Shown here piece after piece: positions 17,153-26,168 of a DNA stretch of 64,000 nucleotides. The position numbers and the translations under genes were made by a program. How positions within the stretch are numbered: position 1 is the stretch's first letter; every line of letters starts with the position of its first letter. The notes under the pieces are model-generated. The model had not been told where the DNA came from, ran no database searches, and worked only from the letters and a program-made list of their open reading frames with translations. This DNA comes from Steroidobacteraceae bacterium (GTDB lineage Bacteria; Pseudomonadota; Gammaproteobacteria; Steroidobacterales; Steroidobacteraceae). The stretch lies in assembly GCA_019634915.1 (NCBI GenBank), contig JAHCAN010000008.1:1-64000 (forward strand), written 5' to 3'.

Positions 17153-17773
17153 ATGTCCGACGACCCGCTGGCTCGGCTCCTCCAGCATCCCGCGTTGTGG
17201 CGCGGGCGCAGCGCCGCGCGGCTGCCGACCTGGCCCACGGGGTTCCCGGCACTCGATGCCGGCCTGCCGGGTGGCGGCTGGCCGTGTGCGGGTCTCATTG
17301 AACTGCTGACACCGCGCGCCGGCGTCGGCGAGCTGCGGCTGCTCGTGCCTGTCCTGGCGCGGCTGTCGGCGCTCATGCCGGCGCGCTGGCTGGCGTGGAT
17401 CGCGCCACCTTTCGAGCCGTTCGCGCCGGCGCTCGCCGAACGCGGCATCGCCGTCGAGCGACAATTGGTCGTGCGCACCGCAGCGCCGCTGTGGGCCATG
17501 GAGCAGGCGCTCGGCTCGGGCGCCTGCGAGGCGGCGCTCGCCTGGATGCCGCGCGCCCGGCCGCGCGGCCTGCGCCGCCTGCAGCTCGCCACCGAGCGCG
17601 GCCGCACGCTCGGCATCGTGTTCCGCGACTCGCTCGCCGCGCGCGAGCCTTCGCCCGCCGTGCTGCGTCTCGCTGTCGTGCCGTGCGGCGCCGGAGTGGA
17701 GGTCTCGCTGCTGAAGAGCCGCGGTGGGGCGCGCGGGACCCTCTGCCTGAGGTTCGGGGATAACTGTGCCTGA
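17153..17773 (+). CDS. imuA: ImuA, RecA-like mutasome accessory protein
   Basis: A 206-residue ImuA (formerly SulA-like). Family signs are the N-terminal LWRG and TGFPALDAGLPGGGWP, which resembles the start of the RecA core. GLIELLTPRAGVGELRLL stands where RecA has its Walker A and lacks GxxxxGK[ST], as usual for this family. It functions with ImuB and DnaE2 in damage-induced mutagenic synthesis. Its end overlaps the imuB start by 8 bp. Confidence 0.88.
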   Translation: MSDDPLARLLQHPALWRGRSAARLPTWPTGFPALDAGLPGGGWPCAGLIELLTPRAGVGELRLLVPVLARLSALMPARWLAWIAPPFEPFAPALAERGIAVERQLVVRTAAPLWAMEQALGSGACEAALAWMPRARPRGLRRLQLATERGRTLGIVFRDSLAAREPSPAVLRLAVVPCGAGVEVSLLKSRGGARGTLCLRFGDNCA

Positions 17774-19424
17774 GAGCGCCGGGAGTCTGCCGCTCGACGC
17801 GGGCGGCCGGGGAGCGCCGGACGGTGCTGCCGCGTTCCGGCGTCCGGTGCCGGGGCCCGCGCGTTCTTCCGTGCCTGCACCGGCGTTCGCACCAGCACCT
17901 GCGCCCACACCGGCGCCTGCGCCTGATCCCGGCGCAGAGGCGGGCGAACTGTGGCTGGCCCTGCATTTGCCCACGCTCGTCTTCGATGCCGTGTACCGCG
18001 AAGCGGATGCCTCGCGGCCGCTCGCCGTCATCGAGTCCGTGCGGCGCGTGCAGCGGATCGTGATCGCGGGCCGCGCCGCGCGTGCGCGTGGCGTCGCGCC
18101 CGGCATGGCGCTCGCGGTGGCGCTCACCCTCGAGCCGCGGCTCGATACGCGCGATCGCGACATGGATGCCGAGCGCGCGCTGCTCGAGCGGCTCGCGGCG
18201 GCCGCGGGCGAGCTCACGCCACGCGTGAGCCTCGAGCCGCCCGACGGCGTGTTGCTCGAAGTGCGCGGCAGCCTCGCGCTGTTCGGCGGTGTCGAGGCGC
18301 TCTGCGCGCGGGTGCGCGCGGTGTGCCGGCGCGTCGGCACGCGCGCACGGCTCGCGCTCGCGCCCACGCCGCTCGCGGCGCTCGCCGGCGCGCGCGCACC
18401 GCGCGGCCACGCCGCCGCGCCATCCCCGGTCATGCACCGCGCGCAACTGATCGGCGCGCTCGCGCCATTGCCGCTCGCCACGCTGCGCCTGCCGCAGGAC
18501 ACGCTCGCGCGGCTCGCGAAGATGGGCGTGACCGAGATCGGGGCTGCGCTGCGCCTGCCGCGCGCCGGCTTCGCGCGCCGCTTCGGGCATGACACCCTCG
18601 CGACACTCGACCGCCTCGTCGGCCGCGAAGCCGCGCCGCGCCGCGCCGTCGTGCCGCGCGAGCGCTATCGCGCGCGCGCCGAGCCCGCATACGAACTCAC
18701 CAGTCAGCCTGCCCTGGTCGCATTCCTCGCGCCGATGCTCGAGGCGCTCGAGGGCTTCCTGCGTGGCCGCCAGGGCAGCATCACGGCACTCGAATGCCGC
18801 CTGCACCATCGCGGCGGCGCCGCCACGCGCTGCCGCCTGCGCTTCGCGCAGCCGGCCTTCGCCGCGGCGCCGATCGGTTTCCTGCTCGCCGAGCGCCTCG
18901 CCGCGACCACGCTGGCGGCGCCGGTCATGGCCTGCGAACTCGTGACCAGCCGGCTCGTGCCGCGGCGATCCGCGAGCGCGGCCCTCTGGCAGCCGGGAGA
19001 ACACGGCGGTGGGCCCGGGAACGAAGCGCCCGAGCTCATCGAGCGCTTGCGCGCGCGGCTCGGCGAGCAGAGTGTCTACGGACTGTGCCTCGTGCCGGAG
19101 CATCGGCCCGAGGCGGCATGGCGCATCGCCGAGCCGCTCGCGCATCGCGGTGCCGGCACAGCAGTCGCGGCGGACCGGCGCCCGCTGTGGCTGCTGTCGA
19201 CGCCATTGCCGCTGCCGTCACCGGCAGGCGGCCATGCCTGGCCGCAGTACGAGGGACCGCTCGAGAAGCTCGCGGGTCCCGAACGCATCGAGACAGGCTG
19301 GTGGGACGACCGCGATGTCGCGCGCGACTACTACGTCGTGCGCAGTCGCGCGGCGGCGCTGCTGTGGATCTACCGCGAGCGCCAGCCGCCGCATGCGTGG
19401 TTCCTGCACGGAGTATTCGGATGA
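17766..19424 (+). CDS. imuB: ImuB, catalytically inactive Y-family polymerase-like protein
   Basis: A 552-residue protein from GTG 17766. Residues 1-56 are a Pro/Ala-rich extension. The Y-family fold begins at ELWLALHLPTLVFDAVY, where the catalytic Asp of active polymerases is replaced by His in ALHLP. The second acidic motif is replaced by VLLEVRGSLALFGG. These substitutions are the hallmark of ImuB, which acts as an adaptor between the beta clamp, ImuA and DnaE2. The C-terminal segment YYVVRSRAAALLWIYRE is the conserved ImuB end. An internal later start would remove the Pro/Ala region. Confidence 0.92.
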   Translation: MPESAGSLPLDAGGRGAPDGAAAFRRPVPGPARSSVPAPAFAPAPAPTPAPAPDPGAEAGELWLALHLPTLVFDAVYREADASRPLAVIESVRRVQRIVIAGRAARARGVAPGMALAVALTLEPRLDTRDRDMDAERALLERLAAAAGELTPRVSLEPPDGVLLEVRGSLALFGGVEALCARVRAVCRRVGTRARLALAPTPLAALAGARAPRGHAAAPSPVMHRAQLIGALAPLPLATLRLPQDTLARLAKMGVTEIGAALRLPRAGFARRFGHDTLATLDRLVGREAAPRRAVVPRERYRARAEPAYELTSQPALVAFLAPMLEALEGFLRGRQGSITALECRLHHRGGAATRCRLRFAQPAFAAAPIGFLLAERLAATTLAAPVMACELVTSRLVPRRSASAALWQPGEHGGGPGNEAPELIERLRARLGEQSVYGLCLVPEHRPEAAWRIAEPLAHRGAGTAVAADRRPLWLLSTPLPLPSPAGGHAWPQYEGPLEKLAGPERIETGWWDDRDVARDYYVVRSRAAALLWIYRERQPPHAWFLHGVFG

Positions 19425-19455
19425 CTGGTCATCCCTTCACACGAGGAGCATCGAC

Positions 19456-19803
19456 ATGATCCATCAGGGCAGCTGCCACTGCGGCCGGATCGCCTTCGAG
19501 GCCGATACCGACATCGGCACCGTCATCGACTGCAACTGCAGCCACTGCGCCCGCAAGGGCTATCTGCTGCATTTCATGCCGCGCGAAAAACTGCGCCTCA
19601 CCACGCCGGAGGCGAATCTCTCGACCTACACCTTCAACAAGCACGCGATCAGGCACCGCTTCTGCGAGGTCTGCGGCTGCGCCCCGTTCGGCGAAGGCAC
19701 GGGTCCCGGCGGCGAGGCGGTCGTGGCACTCAACGTGCGCTGCATCCCGTCGCTCGACCTCGCCACGCTCGAAGTGAGGCAAGTCGACGGGCGCAGCCTC
19801 TAG
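19456..19803 (+). CDS. GFA/CENP-V-fold zinc protein
   Basis: A 115-residue glutathione-dependent formaldehyde-activating (GFA) family protein. The zinc-binding cysteines are in GSCHCG, CNCSHC and CEVCGC. GAGGAG at 19443-19448 precedes the ATG by 7 nt. Members are linked to formaldehyde or other electrophile handling, but most are uncharacterised. It lies between imuB and dnaE2, genes that are normally adjacent, 31 bp after imuB and 9 bp before dnaE2, so it is likely co-transcribed and damage-induced. Confidence 0.85.
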   Translation: MIHQGSCHCGRIAFEADTDIGTVIDCNCSHCARKGYLLHFMPREKLRLTTPEANLSTYTFNKHAIRHRFCEVCGCAPFGEGTGPGGEAVVALNVRCIPSLDLATLEVRQVDGRSL

Positions 19804-19812
19804 CGCGGCGCG

Positions 19813-22800
19813 GTGGCATGGATGGGCATCCCGGCGCAGGACGGCGGCGGTGCAGCGCCGGCTTACGCTGAGCTGCACTGTCTCTCCAATTTCACTTTCC
19901 TGCGCGGCGCCTCGCATCCGCGCGAGCTGGTCGAGCGCGCCGCCGCCCTCGGTTACGTGGCGCTCGCGGTCACCGACGAGTGCTCGGTCGCCGGGGTCGT
20001 GCGTGCGCATCTCGCGGCGAAGCAGTGCGGCCTGCCGCTGATCATCGGCGCGGAGTTCCACCTGCGGTGCGGGCTCGCGTTCGTCGCGCTCGCAACCGAC
20101 CGCCATGGCTATGCACGCCTTGCGCGATTGATCACGCGCGGGCGGCGCGCAGCGGAGAAGGGCCGCTACGATCTCGGCTTCGACGACGTCGATGCGCTGC
20201 TCGAGCATTGCCTCGTGCTGTGGCTGCCGCCGGCCGATCTGTCAGACGAGGCGCGGTTGCTGGCGATGGGCGCCCGACTGCGCGAGCGTTTCGCCGGCGA
20301 CGCGTGGCTGGCCGTCGAGCTGCTGCGCGAAGGTGACGATGCCGCGCGGCTCGCGACGCTCACGCGTCTCGGTGCACGCACGGGATTGCCGCTCGCCGCG
20401 AGCGGCGACGTGCACATGCACGTGCGCGCGCGCCGGCGCCTGCAGGATGCCGTGACCGCGATCCGGCTCGGCGTGCCGGTCGCGCAGGCGGGCCATGCGC
20501 TGTACCGCAACGGCGAGCGCCACCTGCGCGAGCGCGCCCGGCTCGCGAAGCTCTATCCGGCACCGCTGCTCGAGGCCACCGTGGAGATCGCCGCGCGCTG
20601 CCGTTTCTCGCTCGAGGAGCTGCGCTACGAGTATCCGCAGGAACTCGTGCCGGCCGGCGAGACGGCGTCGTCCTGGCTGCGCCGGCTCACCGAGGTGGGT
20701 CTGCGCGAGCGCTGGCCGCACGGCGCGCCGCAGAAGGTGCATGAGCAGGTCGGGCATGAGCTCGCGCTGATTGCCGAGCTGCGCTATGAGTCCTATTTCC
20801 TCACGGTGCACGACATCGTCCGCTACGCGAGGGAGCAGGGCATCCTGTGCCAAGGGCGTGGCTCGGCGGCCAATTCGGCGGTGTGCTACTGCCTCGGCGT
20901 CACCGCGGTCGATCCGGCGCACGAGGAAATGCAGCTGCTGATGGAGCGCTTCGTCTCGCGCGAGCGCAACGAGCCGCCCGACATCGACATCGACTTCGAG
21001 CACGAGCGGCGCGAGGAGGTGATCCAGTACATCTACGGCAAGTACGGCCGCGAGCGCACGGCGCTGACCGCGACCGTGATCAGCTACCGGCCGCGCAGCG
21101 CGCTGCGCGATCTCGGCAAGGCGCTGGGCCTCGACCCGGCGGGCATCGAGCGGCTCACCCGCACGCTGCAGTGGTGGGATCGCGAGGCGGGGCGGGTCGC
21201 GCGCGCCGGCGAGGCAGGGTTCGATCCGGAAAGCCCGGTGCTCGCGCGCCTGTTCGAGCTCGCGAAAGAGCTGATCGGCTTTCCGCGCCATCTCTCGCAG
21301 CATGTCGGTGGCTTCGTGATCTCGGCGGGCCCGCTCGAGGAACTGGTGCCGATCGAGAACGCCGCGATGCCCGAGCGCACGGTGATCGAATGGGACAAGG
21401 ACGACCTCGATGCGCTCGGCCTGCTCAAGGTGGACGTGCTGGGCCTCGGCATGCTCTCCGTGATACGGCGCGCGCTCGCATCGGTCGCGGCGCTGCGGGG
21501 TACGCCGTTCACGATGGCCGATGTCCCGCAGGACGACCCGGCTGTCTACGACATGCTGTGCCGTGCCGACGCGGTCGGCGTGTTCCAGGTGGAATCACGC
21601 GCGCAGATGGCGATGCTCCCGCGCCTGAAGCCGCGCCGTTACTACGACCTCGTGATCCAGGTGGCGATCGTGCGGCCGGGGCCGATCCAGGGCGGCATGG
21701 TGCATCCCTACCTGCGCCGGCGCGAGAGGAGCGAGCCAGTGGACTATCCCGGCCCCGAAGTCGAGAAGGTGCTCAGGCGCACGCTCGGCGTGCCGCTGTT
21801 CCAGGAGCAGGTGATGCAGCTCGCGATCGAGGCAGCGGGTTTCACGCCGGGCGAGGCGGACCAGTTGCGCCGCTCGATGGCGGCCTGGAAGCGCCATGGC
21901 GGGCTCGGGCATTTCCACGACAAGCTGACGCGAGGCCTGCTCGCGCGCGGCTACGACCGCGGGTTCGCGGAGCGGATCTTCAAGCAGATCCTCGGCTTTG
22001 GCGAATACGGCTTCCCCGAATCGCATGCCGCGAGCTTTGCACTGCTGGTGTATGTCTCCGCCTGGCTCAAGCATCACGAGCCCGCGGCCTTCACCTGCGC
22101 GCTGCTCAACAGCCAGCCGATGGGCTTCTACCAGCCGGCGCAGCTCGTGCGCGATGCGCGCGATCACGGCGTCGAAGTGCGGCCGGCCTCGGTGCTCGCG
22201 AGCCGCTGGGAGTGCACCCTCGAGGACGATCGCGCGCTGCGCCTCGGCCTGTGCCTCGTGTCCGGCTTCGGTGAGGCAGCGGCGCAGCGACTCGTCGCCG
22301 CCCGCGCGCAGCAAGCGTTCGCCGACGTGCAGGATCTCGCCATGCGCGCCGCGCTCGAGCGCCGCGAACTCGAAGCGCTGGCGGGTGCCGATGCGCTGGC
22401 GGGACTCGCGGAACACCGTCATCTCGCGTTCTGGGAAGTCGCGGGCAGCGAGCCGCCGCTGCCCACCGCACCCCGGGCGGGCTCGGGTGAAGGCATCCCG
22501 CTGCTCACCGCGCCCACCGAGGGCCAGGACATCGTCGCGGACTACCGCAGCATCGGCCTGACCCTGCGCCGCCATCCGCTCGCGCTGCTGCGCGAGCGGC
22601 TCGGGCGCGAGCACCTGATACCGCTGGCCGAGCTGGCGACGCTCCCGGACGGCAGCGAGGTGCACACCGCGGGCATCGTGCTCACGCGCCAGCGGCCCGG
22701 CACCGCGAGCGGCGTCACCTTCGTCACGATCGAGGACGAGACGGCGCACGCGAACCTGATCGTGTGGGAGCGCGTCGGTGATGCGCAGCGCCGGCCGTTG

Positions 22801-22935
22801 CTCGAATCACGTCTGCTCGAAGTGCACGGACGGCTGCAGCGCCAGGGCGTCGTCACGCACCTCGTCGCGCGGCGGCTGATCGACCGCAGCGCGCTGCTCG
22901 GCTCGCTCGCGCCGCGCGCGCGGAATTTTCATTGA
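19813..22935 (+). CDS. dnaE2: Error-prone DNA polymerase DnaE2
   Basis: A 1040-residue C-family polymerase used in SOS mutagenesis with ImuA and ImuB. The PHP domain is at 15-230 (ELHCLSNFTFLRGASHP). The polymerase core has the catalytic carboxylates in PPDIDIDFEHERR and LLKVDVLGLGML. GRGSAANSAVCYCLG is the conserved palm block. The C-terminus carries an OB fold (TAGIVLTRQRPGTASG). It is shorter than DnaE1, lacks its long tail, and ends in RARNFH, typical of DnaE2. The start is GTG 19813, with ATG 19822 as an alternative. Confidence 0.96.
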   Translation: MAWMGIPAQDGGGAAPAYAELHCLSNFTFLRGASHPRELVERAAALGYVALAVTDECSVAGVVRAHLAAKQCGLPLIIGAEFHLRCGLAFVALATDRHGYARLARLITRGRRAAEKGRYDLGFDDVDALLEHCLVLWLPPADLSDEARLLAMGARLRERFAGDAWLAVELLREGDDAARLATLTRLGARTGLPLAASGDVHMHVRARRRLQDAVTAIRLGVPVAQAGHALYRNGERHLRERARLAKLYPAPLLEATVEIAARCRFSLEELRYEYPQELVPAGETASSWLRRLTEVGLRERWPHGAPQKVHEQVGHELALIAELRYESYFLTVHDIVRYAREQGILCQGRGSAANSAVCYCLGVTAVDPAHEEMQLLMERFVSRERNEPPDIDIDFEHERREEVIQYIYGKYGRERTALTATVISYRPRSALRDLGKALGLDPAGIERLTRTLQWWDREAGRVARAGEAGFDPESPVLARLFELAKELIGFPRHLSQHVGGFVISAGPLEELVPIENAAMPERTVIEWDKDDLDALGLLKVDVLGLGMLSVIRRALASVAALRGTPFTMADVPQDDPAVYDMLCRADAVGVFQVESRAQMAMLPRLKPRRYYDLVIQVAIVRPGPIQGGMVHPYLRRRERSEPVDYPGPEVEKVLRRTLGVPLFQEQVMQLAIEAAGFTPGEADQLRRSMAAWKRHGGLGHFHDKLTRGLLARGYDRGFAERIFKQILGFGEYGFPESHAASFALLVYVSAWLKHHEPAAFTCALLNSQPMGFYQPAQLVRDARDHGVEVRPASVLASRWECTLEDDRALRLGLCLVSGFGEAAAQRLVAARAQQAFADVQDLAMRAALERRELEALAGADALAGLAEHRHLAFWEVAGSEPPLPTAPRAGSGEGIPLLTAPTEGQDIVADYRSIGLTLRRHPLALLRERLGREHLIPLAELATLPDGSEVHTAGIVLTRQRPGTASGVTFVTIEDETAHANLIVWERVGDAQRRPLLESRLLEVHGRLQRQGVVTHLVARRLIDRSALLGSLAPRARNFH

Positions 22936-22974
22936 GATGGGGTGGGTAGCGGGCCGTCCCGCTACACTCGGGCG

Positions 22975-23673
22975 ATGCACGGCACACGACAGCGCGCACT
23001 GCTCGAGGTGGAGGGGCTCTCCAGGCGGTATCGCGAGGATCGCCCGCCGGTCCTTGCCGGTATCGATCTGTCGCTCGCCGCCGACGAGTACCTCGCCATC
23101 ATGGGTGAATCGGGCGTCGGCAAGTCGACGCTGCTGAACCTGATCGCCGGGCTCGACCGCCCCGACGCAGGCACGATCCGCCTCGATGGCGTCGACATCA
23201 CCGCGCTCGACGACGAGGGGGCCACGCTGCTGCGCCGCCGGCAGATGGGCTTCGTGTTCCAGGCCTTCCATGTGCTGCCCTACCTCACGGTCGCGCAGAA
23301 CGTGGCGCTGCCACTCGACCTGCTCGGCGTCGCGGCACAGGAGCGCGCCGCGCGCGTCGCGCAGATGCTCGAGGCCGTCGGTCTGGCCGGCTTCGCAGCG
23401 CGACACCCGCGCGAGCTGTCGGGCGGCGAGCTGCAGCGCGTGGCGATCGCGCGCTCGCTCGTGCACCGGCCGCGGCTCGTGCTCGCCGATGAGCCGACCG
23501 GCAATCTCGATCCGCGTACCGCCGCGCAGGTGCTCGCGCTGCTGCGCGAGCAGATCCATGCGAACGGCGGCGCCGGCATCCTGATCACGCACTCGGTGAC
23601 TGCCGCGCGCAGCGCAGATCGCACGCTTGCGCTGACGGCGCACGGTCTCGTGCCGCTGCCCGCCACGCCATGA
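22975..23673 (+). CDS. ABC transporter ATP-binding protein, LolD/MacB type
   Basis: A 232-residue ATPase. Walker A is GESGVGKS at 44-51, the signature is LSGGELQR, and Walker B is LVLADEPTGNLD, followed by the switch H in ITHSV. The LolD/MacB/FtsE group fits best because the partner is an FtsX-type permease. ATG 22975 is preferred; a GTG at 22942 is possible. A TACACT hexamer at 22963-22968 lies 6 nt before the ATG, but no clear -35 is present. The stop overlaps the permease ATG. Confidence 0.92.
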   Translation: MHGTRQRALLEVEGLSRRYREDRPPVLAGIDLSLAADEYLAIMGESGVGKSTLLNLIAGLDRPDAGTIRLDGVDITALDDEGATLLRRRQMGFVFQAFHVLPYLTVAQNVALPLDLLGVAAQERAARVAQMLEAVGLAGFAARHPRELSGGELQRVAIARSLVHRPRLVLADEPTGNLDPRTAAQVLALLREQIHANGGAGILITHSVTAARSADRTLALTAHGLVPLPATP

Positions 23674-26168
23674 CGCCCGCACGCACCTGGGCGCGCCTGC
23701 TGTTCGCGCAGTGGCGCGAGAGCCGGGCGCGCATCGCGGTCACCGTACTGGCCCTCGCGCTCGGCACCGCGATGGCCTCGGCGATCCACCTGGTCAACCG
23801 CAGTGCACTCGACGAGTTCGAGCAGGCCGCACGGCGCCTTGCCGGCGAGGCTGACCTGGTCGTGCGCGGCTCGCCGCCGGGATTCCCGGAGGCGCTGTTT
23901 GCCGGGGTCGCGCGACTCGACGGGGTCGCGATCGCGAGCCCGGTACTCGAGCTGACAGTGGACGGACTGACTGTCGTCGGCCTCGATCCGTTTCGCGCAG
24001 CGGGCGTACAGCCGGCGCTGTTTGGCGAGCTCGCGGGCAACCTGCGCGACTTCTTCGAACCCGACGGCATCTTCCTGAGCGCCGCCGCAGCCGGGCAGCG
24101 GCAGTTGCGCACCGGCGATCGGATGGACGTGCTGGCCGGTACGACGACACGTCAGCTGCGGGTGCTCGGCCTGCTCGACGCCAATGCCTATCCGCGCCCG
24201 CTGGGCGTCATGGATATCGCGGCGGCGCAATGGCAGTTCGATCGCCTCGGCCTGCTGACGCGCATCGATGTGCGGCTGGAGGAGGGCGCGAGCACGGCCA
24301 CCGTACGCGCGGCGATCGAGGCCCTGCTGCCCGCGGGGGTCGTCGTCATGACGCCGGCGATCGACAGTCAGCGCGTTGCATCGGCCACGCGTGCCTACCG
24401 GACCAATCTCGGCATGCTCGCGCTGGTCGCGGTGCTGACGGGCGCGTTCCTCGTGCTGACTGCACAGGCGCTCTCCGTGCTGCGGCGGCGCGGCTCGCTG
24501 GCGCTGCTGCGCGCGCTCGGGGTCACGCGCCGCGAGCTCGGGCGCCTGCTCGTTGCCGAGGGTGTCGTGGTCGGCGCGATCGGTGCGGCGATCGGCGTGG
24601 GCCTGGGGCAGGTGATTGCCTACTGGACATTGCGGGCACTCGCCGGTGATCTCGGCGCCGGGCAGCTTGCCGTACCCGGTGGCACGCTCGCGGCGAAGCC
24701 GCTCACATGGCTCATCTTCATCGTGACCGGTGCGCTGGTCGCGGGGCTCGCCGCATGGCTGCCGGCGCGCGAGGCTGCCGCGCGCCCACCGGCGCTGGCG
24801 CTCAAGTCGGGTGACGTCGACGCAGGACCGGCAGCCGCGCGTCCCTTCCGCGTCGCCTTCGCGCTGATCGCGGCCGGCGCGGGCCTCGCGTTCATGCCCT
24901 CGGTATACGGGTTGCCGCTCTTCGGTTATGCCTCGATCGCGGCGCTGCTGTTCGGTGGTGTGCTGCTCGTGCCGTCGGTCGCGCAGGGGCTGCTGCGTGC
25001 GGCGCCCGCGACACGGGCCGCGCCGCTCTCGCTCGCGGTGGCGCAGCTGCGGGGCGCGCCGGCGCAGGCCTCGCTGGGACTCGCGGCGATCATCGTGAGC
25101 TTCAGCCTGATGGTTGCGATGGCGATCATGGTGCACTCGTTCCGCGAATCGTTCATCGACTGGCTCGATACGGTGCTGCCTGCCGACATGCAGCTGCGGC
25201 TTCAGCAGGGCGGCAATACCGCGGCGCTCGGCGAGCGTGAGCAGGCGGTGATCGCGCGGCAGGACGGCGTGAGCCGCGCGGAATTCCGGCGTGTCGTGCC
25301 GCTGCTGTTACGCCCGGAAGCGGCACCGGTGACGCTGATCGCAGCCGACATCGATGCGCACACCGCGGCGCAGCGTCTCGCGATCCTGCATGCAGCTCCG
25401 TTACCGGCCGGCGGAGAGACTGCGCCGCCGGTGTGGGTCTCGGAGGCGATGACGGATCTCTACGGCGTGCAGGCGGGCGCGCCGCTCGCGCTGCCGCTCG
25501 CAGGCAGGGAAGCCGTGTTTCGCGTGGCCGGCGTCTATCGCGAGTACGGGCGCAGTGGCGGTGCAGTCGTGATTCCACGCGCGACGTACGTGGCCGCGAC
25601 CGGCGATCGGGCGGTCAATGAAGCGTCGTTGTGGCTTGCGCGTGGCGCAGACCCGGCGGCGGTCGCGCGGGACCTGCGGGCGGCTCTTGCGCTGGGCGAT
25701 GCGCTGCAGCTGCGCACGACGACCGAGGTGCGCGAGCGCTCGCTCGCGAACTTCGACCGCGCCTTCATCGTGACCTACGCGCTCGAGGCGATCGCGGTGC
25801 TGATCGGCCTGCTCGGCGTCGGCGTCACGGCCGCGGCCACCGCGTTCGCGCGCCGCGCGGAGTTCGGCATGTTGCGTCACGTCGGACTGCTGCGCCGCGA
25901 GCTCGCGCTGATGCTCGCGGGCGAGGGGTTGCTGATGAGCGCGATCGGAGTCGTCTTTGCGCTGGCGCTGGGGGGCGTGCTGAGTCTCGTGCTGGTGTAT
26001 GTCGTCAATCGCCAGTCGTTCCTGTGGAGCATCGATCTGGCGATTCCGCGGCTGCAGCTCGCGCTGCTCGCGCTTGCGTTGATATGTGCCGCCGCGATCA
26101 CGACCGTCGTCAGTGGGCGCGCGGCACTGGGCGGCGATGCCGTGCGCGCCGTGCGGGAGGACTGGTGA
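23670..26168 (+). CDS. FtsX-family ABC transporter permease
   Basis: An 832-residue permease with two FtsX-like units. A helix near residue 20 ([15 protein letters not shown]) is followed by a periplasmic domain and helices around residues 240-400, where LRALGVTRRELGRLL is the cytoplasmic coupling segment. The second unit repeats this with RHVGLLRRELALMLAGEG near residue 735. This architecture matches lipoprotein or lipid-related extruders rather than nutrient importers. It is coupled to the ATPase upstream and to a lipocalin downstream. The substrate is unknown. Confidence 0.9.
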   Translation: MTPARTWARLLFAQWRESRARIAVTVLALALGTAMASAIHLVNRSALDEFEQAARRLAGEADLVVRGSPPGFPEALFAGVARLDGVAIASPVLELTVDGLTVVGLDPFRAAGVQPALFGELAGNLRDFFEPDGIFLSAAAAGQRQLRTGDRMDVLAGTTTRQLRVLGLLDANAYPRPLGVMDIAAAQWQFDRLGLLTRIDVRLEEGASTATVRAAIEALLPAGVVVMTPAIDSQRVASATRAYRTNLGMLALVAVLTGAFLVLTAQALSVLRRRGSLALLRALGVTRRELGRLLVAEGVVVGAIGAAIGVGLGQVIAYWTLRALAGDLGAGQLAVPGGTLAAKPLTWLIFIVTGALVAGLAAWLPAREAAARPPALALKSGDVDAGPAAARPFRVAFALIAAGAGLAFMPSVYGLPLFGYASIAALLFGGVLLVPSVAQGLLRAAPATRAAPLSLAVAQLRGAPAQASLGLAAIIVSFSLMVAMAIMVHSFRESFIDWLDTVLPADMQLRLQQGGNTAALGEREQAVIARQDGVSRAEFRRVVPLLLRPEAAPVTLIAADIDAHTAAQRLAILHAAPLPAGGETAPPVWVSEAMTDLYGVQAGAPLALPLAGREAVFRVAGVYREYGRSGGAVVIPRATYVAATGDRAVNEASLWLARGADPAAVARDLRAALALGDALQLRTTTEVRERSLANFDRAFIVTYALEAIAVLIGLLGVGVTAAATAFARRAEFGMLRHVGLLRRELALMLAGEGLLMSAIGVVFALALGGVLSLVLVYVVNRQSFLWSIDLAIPRLQLALLALALICAAAITTVVSGRAALGGDAVRAVREDW

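Noticed and set aside
22942..22974. N-terminal extension of the ABC ATPase from GTG 22942
   Set aside because: The added eleven residues are not part of the family, and the frame at ATG 22975 starts close to the conserved ATPase core.
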